From assembly GCA_030614035.1 (NCBI GenBank), contig JAUWKW010000106.1, forward strand, positions 1 through 5,814: a stretch of 5,814 bases of DNA. Reading direction: 5' to 3'. This document shows, piece by piece, positions 1-5,803 of this stretch. A model generated the notes under the pieces. The model searched no databases, was not told the DNA's origin, and saw only the letters and a program-made list of their open reading frames with translations. This DNA comes from Chromatiales bacterium. Its GTDB lineage: Bacteria > Pseudomonadota > Gammaproteobacteria > Steroidobacterales > GCA-2729495. How positions within the stretch are numbered: the stretch's first letter is position 1; every line of letters begins with the position of its first letter. The translations under genes and the position numbers were made by a program.

Positions 1-2
1 AC

Positions 3-41
3 GAATATCAGAACCAGATTCGCATCCTGGTACGTGAGTGA
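3..41 (+). CDS. C-terminal end of an upstream gene, possibly a TlpA-like thioredoxin (partial)
   Basis: An open frame enters from the left edge and ends at TGA 39-41. It encodes only the tail EYQNQIRILVRE. The next gene begins at or just after this stop: GTG 38 overlaps it and ATG 44 lies 2 bases beyond, which is the arrangement of translationally coupled genes. The tail has the pattern of the last helix of TlpA-family thioredoxins (acidic-Tyr-x-x-Gln-Ile-x-x-Leu), and as I recall it such a gene often precedes the DUF4266/DUF3570/ApbE genes. With 12 residues the family assignment is an inference. Other frames at the edge are open too (frame 1 runs on to a TAG near 104), so even the frame choice rests on the junction geometry. 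Confidence 0.4.
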   Translation, partial: EYQNQIRILVRE

Positions 42-43
42 CT

Positions 44-271
44 ATGAATTTGGCACGGAGAATCGTCCTGGTATCAGCAGTACTGTTGCTTACCGCGTGC
101 AGTAGCATCAAGCCGTGGGTCAAACCTTATGACCGCGCCAACCTGGCGGACCCGATCATGAGCTTCGGCCGGGACCCCGTCTCGGATTCCTACTTGCATC
201 ACGTGCACGAGGCGAGAGAGGGCGCTCGGGGAGCCATGGGTAGCTCGGGCGGAGGCTGCGGCTGTAACTAG
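44..271 (+). CDS. DUF4266 domain outer-membrane lipoprotein with C-terminal CGCN
   Basis: This is a small lipoprotein of the DUF4266 type, about 75 residues from ATG 44. A basic start (Ala-Arg-Arg) and a hydrophobic run lead to the lipobox LTAC with the lipidated Cys at residue 19. Ser at +2 favours sorting to the outer membrane. The mature part contains WVKPYDRANLADPIM, then REGARGA, and ends in GGGCGCN, with Cys72 and Cys74 next to the end. I recognise these blocks as typical of DUF4266. The function of the family is not established. The free Cys-Gly-Cys end suggests metal binding, a redox disulfide or a modification site, which is inference. GTG 38, overlapping the upstream stop, is an alternative start that adds two residues. 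The ATG is preferred because a weak GTGAG lies 5 bases before it and it gives a standard lipoprotein signal. The DUF3570 gene follows after 14 bases. Confidence 0.85.
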   Translation: MNLARRIVLVSAVLLLTACSSIKPWVKPYDRANLADPIMSFGRDPVSDSYLHHVHEAREGARGAMGSSGGGCGCN

Positions 272-285
272 CCCGCTTCGGCCTG

Positions 286-1425
286 ATGCGTAAGGAACAG
301 ATCTGCTGGCTGACCGCAATCATTGCCCTGTTGGCAATGCGCGGCGCCATGGCCGGCATTTTGCCCGAAGATCGCGTAGACCTCCTGTACCACTCGTACG
401 ACGGCGAGGGCGTGCAGGTGACCGGCCCGTCAATCCTGGTGCGAAAGGGCATCGGTAACAGCTTTTCCGTCTATGGAAATTACTACGTCGATACGATCAG
501 CAGCGCCTCTATCGACGTCATCAGCACCGCGAGCCCTTACGAGGAGGAAAGAACCGAAGTATCGGCAGGCGTTGATTTCCTGCACGGCGATACCATCATG
601 AGTTTGGGTTTTACCCAAAGCGACGAAAGCGATTTCATTGCGAATTCGGCTTACTTCAACATCAGCCAGGACGTATTCGGCGGTTTGACCACGGTCAACA
701 TGGGGTATGCCAAGGGATCAAATGAAGTTTTCAGAAACGGTGACCCGACTTTTGCCGCTGAATCAGATCGCAAGAATTATCGCCTTAGCCTGACCCAGGT
801 GCTAACCAAGAATATGTTGCTGGGCTTGTCGTTGGAGACCATTACCGACGAGGGGTTTTTGAATAATCCGTATCGCTCCGTCCGCTATTTGGACACAGGC
901 AGCGCACTTGGATTCAGCTTCGAGCCAGAGGTATACCCGAACACCAGAACCAGCACCGCGGTTGCGATACGCTCGCGATATTTTCTGAAATACCGTGCGG
1001 CTGTATTTGGCGAGTACCGCTATTTCACCGATACATGGGGTATCGATGCACATACTGCGGAACTCGGCTATACGCATCCGACCGACAGTGGTTGGATTTA
1101 TGAGGGTAGCATCCGTTACTACTCGCAAACCGCCGCGGACTTCTACAGCGACCTGTTCCCGGGGCCGCAATGGCAGAATTACCTGGCCAGGGACAAAGAA
1201 CTGGCGACTTTTACCAGCCAGTCTCTGAGCCTTGGAGTGACCTACCAGTTCAGCCCGCAGCGGTGGGATTTTCTCGAGAGAGGATCAATCAACTTCTTTG
1301 TTGACTACATGTTCTTCAATTACGATGACTTTCGAGACGTGACAGCCGGTGGGGTGCCAGGTCAGGAACCGCTCTTCAGTTTCGACGCCCAGGTCTGGCA
1401 GCTGTTCGTTTCATTCTGGTTCTAA
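286..1425 (+). CDS. DUF3570 family outer-membrane beta-barrel protein
   Basis: The 379-residue product is of usual length for DUF3570. Residues 1-23 form a signal peptide with probable cleavage after AMA. The mature N-terminus has PEDRVDLLYHSYDG, GPSILVRK, NYYVD and SSASIDVISTASPY, which I recognise as the signature of the family. The remainder alternates polar and aromatic residues (for example YRYFTDTWGI, GYTHPTDSGW, VDYMFFNYDDF) and ends in VSFWF. A terminal Phe on an amphipathic strand is the outer-membrane barrel insertion signal, so a surface barrel is likely. Residues 69-83 hold two tandem Asp-x-Ile-Ser-x-Ala-Ser octads, which may matter because an FMN transferase is encoded next door. 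No Shine-Dalgarno sequence stands before ATG 286, so translation is probably coupled to the DUF4266 gene. The true role is unknown: a porin-like channel and a scaffold for the neighbouring lipoprotein are both possible. Confidence 0.88.
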   Translation: MRKEQICWLTAIIALLAMRGAMAGILPEDRVDLLYHSYDGEGVQVTGPSILVRKGIGNSFSVYGNYYVDTISSASIDVISTASPYEEERTEVSAGVDFLHGDTIMSLGFTQSDESDFIANSAYFNISQDVFGGLTTVNMGYAKGSNEVFRNGDPTFAAESDRKNYRLSLTQVLTKNMLLGLSLETITDEGFLNNPYRSVRYLDTGSALGFSFEPEVYPNTRTSTAVAIRSRYFLKYRAAVFGEYRYFTDTWGIDAHTAELGYTHPTDSGWIYEGSIRYYSQTAADFYSDLFPGPQWQNYLARDKELATFTSQSLSLGVTYQFSPQRWDFLERGSINFFVDYMFFNYDDFRDVTAGGVPGQEPLFSFDAQVWQLFVSFWF

Positions 1426-1492
1426 ATAAGCGATCATTGCGGCCATATTTTCTTCACGGCGTTGGGCATCACCCGTGATAGACAGGAATCCT

Positions 1493-2506
1493 GTGCGCGC
1501 GATGTCATCAATGTTTCCCAAGATCCTTTGTTGGTTCCCGGCTGCTTTGGGCGCGGGCCTGACCGTATGGCTGGGGGCGGCGGAGCCAGTTCGGGCAGAT
1601 TGGTACTCGGACCGCCAGGACAAAATGGGAACGCGAATCGAAGTGCAGATCTGGCACGACGATCCGGTTGAAGCGGAGCGCTTATTAGCGGCCGCAATGG
1701 ATGAGGTCGAGCGGATCGATCGCAACATGAGTACCTACATCGCGGACAGCGAGTTGTCGCAGCTAAATGCCCGAGCAGCAAGTGAACCGGTAGTCATTTC
1801 CTACGAGCTGTTTGATTTATTGCAGGTGGCCTTGAATCTTTCAGAAGCAACCGGCGGTGCATTCGACGTGACCTATGACTCTGTCGGTTACCTGTATGAT
1901 TTCCGTGCACATGTCAGGCCATCATCAGAGTCCATCGCCGAAGTGTTGGATGCAGTGGACTATCGTCATGTGGTGCTCGAAGCAAAGCGGTCCAGCGTGA
2001 GCTTTACGCAGCCAGGTGTGCGAATCAATCTCGGTGGCATTGCGAAAGGGCACACGGTCGAGCGTGTCATCGGTTTGCTCCGGGAGCAGGGCATCGAACA
2101 CGCGCTCGCGAGTGCCGGAGGTGATACGCGCATTCTCGGTGATCGATCCGGTTATCCGTGGGTGGTCGGAATCCGCGACCCGGATGACAATGGCGGCGTC
2201 GCGACGCGGCTTGCCGTGGTGAATGAGGCGATTTCTACATCCGGGGATTACGAGCGGTACTTCATCGAGGACGGTCGCCGGTATCACCATATTCTGAACC
2301 CGGCTAGCGGTACACCGGTGACCGGCATACGCAGTGTTACCGTTATCGGTCCCGAAGCGACGATGACTGACGGTTTATCGACGAGTGTATTTGTGCTCGG
2401 CCGGCAGCGCGGTCTTGAACTGATCGAGTCCTTGCCCGACTACGAGACTGTCATCATTGAGTCCGGCGGCCGGCTGGTCTACTCCAGCGGACTCGATCCA
2501 GGCTGA
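1493..2506 (+). CDS. apbE: FAD:protein FMN transferase (ApbE family), exported
   Basis: ApbE-family enzymes use Mg2+ and FAD to attach FMN covalently to Thr or Ser of target proteins outside the cytoplasm. Numbering from GTG 1493 (337 residues), a signal peptide ends at about PVRA (residue 35). Family blocks follow in the usual order: KMGT near 44-47, STYIADSELSQLN, GGAFDVTYDSVGYLYDF, NLGGIAKGH at about 179-187, SAGGDTRILG with GGD 209-211, STSGDY ending at 253, HHILNPASGTPV from 265, and MTDGLSTS with Asp293 and Thr297, the usual metal-binding positions. All key blocks are present, so it should be active. GTG 1493 is chosen because AGGA at 1484-1487 sits 5 bases upstream. GTG 1475, ATG 1502 and ATG 1511 are alternatives in the same frame and do not alter the mature protein. 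Position after the DUF4266 and DUF3570 genes suggests that its target is a product of this gene set, which is inference. Confidence 0.93.
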   Translation: MRAMSSMFPKILCWFPAALGAGLTVWLGAAEPVRADWYSDRQDKMGTRIEVQIWHDDPVEAERLLAAAMDEVERIDRNMSTYIADSELSQLNARAASEPVVISYELFDLLQVALNLSEATGGAFDVTYDSVGYLYDFRAHVRPSSESIAEVLDAVDYRHVVLEAKRSSVSFTQPGVRINLGGIAKGHTVERVIGLLREQGIEHALASAGGDTRILGDRSGYPWVVGIRDPDDNGGVATRLAVVNEAISTSGDYERYFIEDGRRYHHILNPASGTPVTGIRSVTVIGPEATMTDGLSTSVFVLGRQRGLELIESLPDYETVIIESGGRLVYSSGLDPG

Positions 2507-2544
2507 TTCACCCCTGCCGGGACTGCCTAAGGCGACGTTTGCGA

Positions 2545-2559
2545 CAGCCCGGACGGCTG
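2545..2559 (+). other. Small GC hairpin after apbE
   Basis: CAGCC (2545-2549) and GGCTG (2555-2559) are perfectly complementary around a 5-base loop, about 40 bases past the apbE stop. A second self-complementary GC stretch follows at 2562-2573. No run of T follows either, so neither is a standard intrinsic terminator. They could stabilise the 3' end of the mRNA or be chance. Confidence 0.3.
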
Positions 2560-2599
2560 CGCGCGCCAGCGCGAGCGTATCCTCTATAAGCCATTGATT

Positions 2600-2619
2600 T
2601 GAAATAAAAAATTTATTCA
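2600..2619. repeat. AT-rich near-palindrome
   Basis: AATAAA (2603-2608) and TTTATT (2612-2617) are inverted copies around AAA. The symmetry extends outward to TGA on the left and TCA on the right with one extra A in the left arm. It is the only strongly AT-rich stretch in the gap and adjoins the first ATTCAGC heptamer. A protein-binding operator or promoter-associated AT tract is possible. No known regulator consensus is recognised. Confidence 0.35.
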
Positions 2620-2692
2620 GCACTGGCTGAATCGTGATCCCGGTCACATGATTCAGCAGGTATCCCTGCGACCATAAGCCCGCGGATTCAGC
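2615..2692. repeat. Cluster of four ATTCAGC heptamers
   Basis: ATTCAGC occurs at 2615-2621, 2651-2657 and 2686-2692 on the + strand, and as its reverse complement GCTGAAT at 2626-2632. The three direct copies lie 36 and 35 bases apart. The first and the inverted copy form a perfect 7-bp stem around ACTG. Three of the four copies (the inverted one read on its own strand, and those at 2651 and 2686) are preceded by G, giving GATTCAGC. The same heptamer also occurs once in each orientation inside the DUF3570 gene (912-918 and 757-763), so single copies are not rare. The clustering is the signal. A binding site array is the simplest reading. Confidence 0.5.
2642..2673 (+). other. Hairpin in the leader of the TlpA-like gene
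   Basis: GCAGG (2656-2660) pairs with CCTGC (2665-2669) around TATC. GGTC (2642-2645) and GACC (2670-2673) can form a lower stem, leaving an asymmetric unpaired strand that contains the start of one ATTCAGC copy. This may be an RNA structure in the leader, but short stems like these arise often by chance. Confidence 0.25.
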
Positions 2693-2764
2693 CTGTGGGC
2701 GACGGAAATAGTCCGGCGCGCGCTGCTGACTGTTCGGAAGGTAAAAGCCGGGTTGGGTATCACT

Positions 2765-3274
2765 ATGCATGGGATGGTAGTCCTGCGGGTGTGTGTTGTT
2801 GCTGCGGTCGCGTTCGCGATTCCGCTTGGGGCTGCGGGTTCCCTCGAAGCGAGTGCGGAACCCGCACCGGACTTCGCCCTGAAAAGTTTGACCGGGGAAA
2901 ACCTGCGACTGAGCGAATATCTCGGTGAGGTCGTCGTGTTGAGCTTCTGGTCCACCGATTGTGGTACATGCGTGTTGCAGATGCCCGCCATCCAGAAACT
3001 CTACGAGCAGCACCGGGACGATGGCTTGCAGGTGCTGGGAATCAACATTGACCGAAACCCGCGTAAGGCGCGGGAGATGGTCGAGAAACTGGAATTGGCC
3101 TATCCGGTTCTCTTTGATGCCGAAAGATCAGTGAGCAGGGAATACAAGCTGAACGCGCTACCTTTTGTTGTGGTAATCGACAGGGACGGTGCGATTCGAT
3201 ACACGCATAGCAGCTATCGAAGCACAGACCGTTATCTGTATCGCGGGCAAATTGATGAGCTGCTGGCGGAGTAA
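2765..3274 (+). CDS. TlpA-like periplasmic thioredoxin-fold protein, CGTC active site
   Basis: This is a secreted thiol-disulfide protein of the TlpA/AhpC-TSA (redoxin) group, 169 residues from ATG 2765. The hydrophobic stretch MVVLRVCVVAAVAFAIPLGA acts as a signal peptide, with likely cleavage near EASA. The domain starts with EPAPDFALKSLTGENLRLSEY, continues with VVVLSFWSTDCGTC (Cys66 and Cys69), then GINIDRNPRKAREMVEK, YPVLFDAE, and LPFVVVIDRDG with the cis-Pro at 133. Order and length fit the family. The CxxC is odd: Asp replaces the usual Trp/His before the first Cys, and Gly-Thr replaces Pro-Pro or similar, which should shift its redox potential. The Cys in the signal stretch is too early for a lipobox. 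The start is uncertain: TTG 2753 (GGAAGG about 11 bases upstream) and ATG 2774 are in frame. It probably keeps cysteines of an envelope partner reduced or oxidised. The CGCN lipoprotein encoded upstream is a candidate partner, by inference. Confidence 0.85.
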   Translation: MHGMVVLRVCVVAAVAFAIPLGAAGSLEASAEPAPDFALKSLTGENLRLSEYLGEVVVLSFWSTDCGTCVLQMPAIQKLYEQHRDDGLQVLGINIDRNPRKAREMVEKLELAYPVLFDAERSVSREYKLNALPFVVVIDRDGAIRYTHSSYRSTDRYLYRGQIDELLAE

Positions 3275-3363
3275 GAGTCGTTTTAAGCATTACGGGGACA
3301 CACTGGGTTGATTCAAACGATTTCATCCAGGGTGCCGGGATAGTAAGCACAGGTATAGAGAAC

Positions 3364-3903
3364 GTGAACAATCTACTGCGCGTATTGGTTTTGATGGTGG
3401 CGATTTCCCCGCTGCAGGCGACTCTGGCTGATGCAGAAACAGCCGGTGCTGCCAGCCGAACGAGTCTCGACAAACAGACTCAGGACCTCAAGAGTGCGGT
3501 GCTCGATCTCAACCGGGAATTATTCCTGCTCGAAGAGGAATTGTTGTTTCCATCGAATACGCAAGTTGCAGTATTCGTGTCTATGGATGTTGGGGAGTAT
3601 TTTGCGCTGGACTCGGTGCAATTGACTATTGATGGCAAGGACGTCGATAGCTATCTCTACACGGAACGTGAAGTGCAGGCACTGTTGCGAGGTGGTGTAC
3701 ACCGTCTGTACCTGGGTAACCTGAAAGTCGGGGAACACGAACTGGTAGCGATTTTCACCGGTCGGGGTCCAAATGGCCGCAACTATCGGCGCGGCGCCGA
3801 TATGCGCTTTGAAAAGACCATAGGCGCGAAATTTCTCGAGCTGAAAATCTCCGATCGGGAGAGCAAGAGTCAGCCAGATTTCATCGTGACAGAATGGGAG
3901 TAG
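3364..3903 (+). CDS. Secreted 179-residue protein: coiled coil plus beta-rich domain, function unknown
   Basis: The function is not known to me. From GTG 3364 the product has a signal peptide (NNLLRVLVLMVAISPLQATLADA, cleavage near residue 22-24). A helical, probably coiled-coil segment follows at about 32-62, with Leu at heptad-like spacing and an acidic LLEEELLFP end. The beta-rich domain at about 66-177 has VAVFVSMDVG, VQLTIDGKDVDSYLYTE, GGVHRLYLGNLKVGEHELVAIFTG, RRGADMRFEKTIG and PDFIVTEWE. The 'xVDG...L..G.H.L...F.G' pattern resembles PEGA-like beta-sandwich domains, which is an inference from appearance only. No DNA-binding or enzyme motif is visible and there are no Cys residues. The TPR gene begins 3 bases after the stop, so the two are almost certainly co-translated and may interact in the periplasm. 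GAGA at 3357-3360 is a weak ribosome binding site close to the GTG. Confidence 0.8.
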   Translation: MNNLLRVLVLMVAISPLQATLADAETAGAASRTSLDKQTQDLKSAVLDLNRELFLLEEELLFPSNTQVAVFVSMDVGEYFALDSVQLTIDGKDVDSYLYTEREVQALLRGGVHRLYLGNLKVGEHELVAIFTGRGPNGRNYRRGADMRFEKTIGAKFLELKISDRESKSQPDFIVTEWE

Positions 3904-3909
3904 GCCTTG
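3891..3909 (+). promoter_or_regulatory. Ribosome binding site deciding the TTG start of the TPR gene
   Basis: GGGAG at 3896-3900 is 6 bases upstream of TTG 3907 and lies over the last codons of the preceding gene. No in-frame ATG or GTG with comparable context occurs close by, and this start gives a clean signal peptide. It implies that translation of this gene depends on ribosomes finishing the previous one. Confidence 0.6.
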
Positions 3910-5784
3910 ACCCGGTCCATTTATCAATTCGGGCTGCGCCTGTTCTGTGGCCTTTTGTCAGCGGCGATACTCGTATGCTTCCCGTTTGAGGCGCCCCAGG
4001 CTGACAAGACCAACGGAGCCATCGTCCGTGATCTGTATTACGGCGAGGTCCTGTTCCAATTCTATCGGCAGAACTACTTCGATGCCCTGACCCATCTGCT
4101 CTCCGCCATGGAGCAGGACCGCGTGCCCCATCATGAGGCGGAAGCCGAACTGCTGCTTGGCGGCTTGTACCTGTCCTATGGCCAGCACCGTCAGGCCTAC
4201 ACAATATTTGAACGCGTGTTACTGGCCAATGAAGACAACCCGGAAGTGCGCGACCGGGCGTGGTTTTTTCTGGGAAAAGTGCTGTATCAGCGGGGCTATT
4301 TCGTCGATGCGGAGGAAGCTTTTGGAAATGTCGGGGACCGCTTGCCCGAGGACCTGGAAGCTGAACGCTATAACCTCCTGGCGCAGGTATTGATGGCGCA
4401 GGAACGGTTCGCCGACGCCGCGGACCTGTTGCAGAACTGGGACGGGGCCGAGGACTGGGTTGGTTACTCCCGCTTCAATCTGGGGACCGCACTGGTTCGG
4501 GCGGGCGAACTCGAGACCGGCGCCGCCTTGTTGAACCAAGTCGGCACCATGTCGGCAGAAGGCGATGAGTTCCGCAGTCTCCGCGACCGCGCAAATCTCG
4601 CACTCGGCTATGCGTTTCTCCAGGCCCGGCTCGATGGACCGGTCAAACCGGTTTTGCATCGGGTGCGGCTGAACGGGCCGTATTCCAACAAGGCTTTGCT
4701 TGGCGTCGGATGGGCCGCCGCGGAAGCTGCAGCCTATCAGGAAGCGTTGGTCCCATGGCTGGAACTCAGTAGCCGGGACGTGCTCGACACGGCCGTTCAG
4801 GAATCTCTGCTCGCAGTGCCGTTCGCGTTCGCAAAGATGAATGCGGAGCGGCAGGCTGCAGAACATTATCACAAGGCTCTCGAGGTCTACGATACAGAGA
4901 TCGAGCGCCTGGACGACGCGATTGCGCGCGCAGATTCTGGATTTCTGGTCGCGGATCTGCTGCAAAACGATGACGTAGACGGTATGGGCTGGTACTGGCA
5001 ACTGGAAGCTCTGCCGGATGACACGCAGGCCCGTTATCTGTACCACATCATCGCCGATCACGATTTTCAGGAGGGCCTCAAGGTATACCGTGATTTGTCC
5101 GAGCTGCAGAACCATTTGCTGGCGTGGCAGGCAAAGCTGGGTCCATTCCGGGAAATGCTGGAGACCCAGAAGTTCGCTTACGAACAGCGCTTGCCACGAG
5201 TCGTGGCGGCGATGTCGGGTAACGATCTGGAGACGATGCACGGGCAATACGCTGCGATCGAGCAACGCCTTGCTACCGTCGCTGATGCGCGTGACATCGT
5301 GGCGATGGGCAGCGAACAGCAGCAGCAGCTTTGGGCGCGGGTTACCGCGATCGAGGCCAATCCTGCCTGGCGAACCGGGCAACTGCCAGAGGCCCACGAT
5401 AAGCAGCGCGTTCTGAAAGGTGTTTTGCTATGGGATCTGGAGAAGCAATTCAAACATCGCCTGTGGCAACAGCAGCGCGAGTTGAAAGAAATCGGCGAGC
5501 AGCTGGAGTTGGCCCGCACCGCCGGACGCAGCGTTAACGTTGCGGTTGACGGTATCCCGTACCGGGTTGAGCGGCTGACCCAGCGCATCGATGCGCTGAA
5601 CCCGCGCATCGCCGAACTCAGTTCGCGCGTGACAGCGGCCATGACCGGCCAGGTTAAATACCTGCAGGAAGTCGCTGTCGACGAGATGTCCCGGCAGCGC
5701 TACCGGCTCACCGTCTATCGTGCCCAGGCGAATTTCGCGCTGGCGTCGATATACGACCGTGCCGCGACGGTGACCGGCCAGTAG
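3907..5784 (+). CDS. Periplasmic TPR-repeat protein with long helical C-terminal half
   Basis: The product has 625 residues from TTG 3907. A good Shine-Dalgarno GGGAG (3896-3900), inside the end of the preceding gene, lies 6 bases before it and supports this non-ATG start. Residues 1-32 look like a signal peptide (LFCGLLSAAILVCFPFEAP, cleavage near PQA); Cys24 lacks a lipobox context. TPR-like helix pairs cover about 40-330, clearest at 78-109 (AELLLGGLYLSYGQHRQAY), 114-146, 152-178, 186-213 and 260-290. The rest is almost all helical, with charged Gln/Glu/Arg-rich segments at about 390-480 and 505-600 that may form coiled coils, including four Gln at 471-474. TPR arrays act as protein-binding scaffolds. 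Because the gene follows the 179-residue beta-domain gene by only 3 bases, the two probably form one envelope complex. The specific role is unknown. No catalytic motif is visible. Confidence 0.85.
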   Translation: MTRSIYQFGLRLFCGLLSAAILVCFPFEAPQADKTNGAIVRDLYYGEVLFQFYRQNYFDALTHLLSAMEQDRVPHHEAEAELLLGGLYLSYGQHRQAYTIFERVLLANEDNPEVRDRAWFFLGKVLYQRGYFVDAEEAFGNVGDRLPEDLEAERYNLLAQVLMAQERFADAADLLQNWDGAEDWVGYSRFNLGTALVRAGELETGAALLNQVGTMSAEGDEFRSLRDRANLALGYAFLQARLDGPVKPVLHRVRLNGPYSNKALLGVGWAAAEAAAYQEALVPWLELSSRDVLDTAVQESLLAVPFAFAKMNAERQAAEHYHKALEVYDTEIERLDDAIARADSGFLVADLLQNDDVDGMGWYWQLEALPDDTQARYLYHIIADHDFQEGLKVYRDLSELQNHLLAWQAKLGPFREMLETQKFAYEQRLPRVVAAMSGNDLETMHGQYAAIEQRLATVADARDIVAMGSEQQQQLWARVTAIEANPAWRTGQLPEAHDKQRVLKGVLLWDLEKQFKHRLWQQQRELKEIGEQLELARTAGRSVNVAVDGIPYRVERLTQRIDALNPRIAELSSRVTAAMTGQVKYLQEVAVDEMSRQRYRLTVYRAQANFALASIYDRAATVTGQ

Positions 5785-5803
5785 GCCGGACGGATTTCGC
5801 GGC

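Larger units (their letters stand above)
2507..2764 (+). promoter_or_regulatory. Intergenic control region between apbE and the TlpA-like gene
   Basis: No convincing gene is seen in this gap of about 250 bases. In order it holds a small GC hairpin (2545-2559) without a T-tract, an AT-rich block (2596-2617), a cluster of ATTCAGC heptamers (2615-2692), a hairpin at 2656-2669 and a purine-rich GGAAGG at 2736-2741. A TTGAAA at 2599-2604 could be a -35 element, but no matching -10 lies at normal spacing, and TATAAG at 2585-2590 has no partner upstream. I therefore call it a probable regulatory or untranslated leader region without assigning a transcription start. Confidence 0.45.

Noticed and set aside
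251..255. GGAGG as a ribosome binding site for the DUF3570 gene
   Set aside because: It is 30 bases before ATG 286, far beyond useful spacing, and it is explained by the glycine codons of the DUF4266 tail.
2615..2692. CRISPR array from the regularly spaced ATTCAGC copies
   Set aside because: The repeat unit is only 7-8 bases, one copy is inverted, and no cas gene is present. True CRISPR repeats are over 20 bases.
2375..3013. A 212-codon open frame on the - strand covering the intergenic gap
   Set aside because: It overlaps the ends of two well-supported genes, has no recognisable domain, and its sequence over the gap is not protein-like. The gap is better read as non-coding.
3278..3320. TCGTTT / AAACGA inverted repeat after the TlpA-like gene as a terminator
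   Set aside because: The arms are 6 bases, AT-rich and separated by 31 bases with no following T-tract, so it is not a credible intrinsic terminator.
3308..3359. Promoter ahead of the 179-residue gene from TTGATT (3308) and TATAGA (3354) or TAGTAA (3341)
   Set aside because: Spacings are 27 bases or more rather than about 17, and TATAGA is too close to the start codon.
5312..5330. CAG triplet run as a microsatellite of interest
   Set aside because: It encodes four Gln in a Gln/Glu-rich helical segment and is too short to suggest repeat-driven variation.
4219..5397. A 392-codon open frame on the - strand opposite the TPR gene
   Set aside because: It shows no signal peptide, domain or repeat pattern, while the + strand frame has clear TPR helices, a signal peptide and a ribosome binding site. 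It is a shadow of the GC-biased coding strand.
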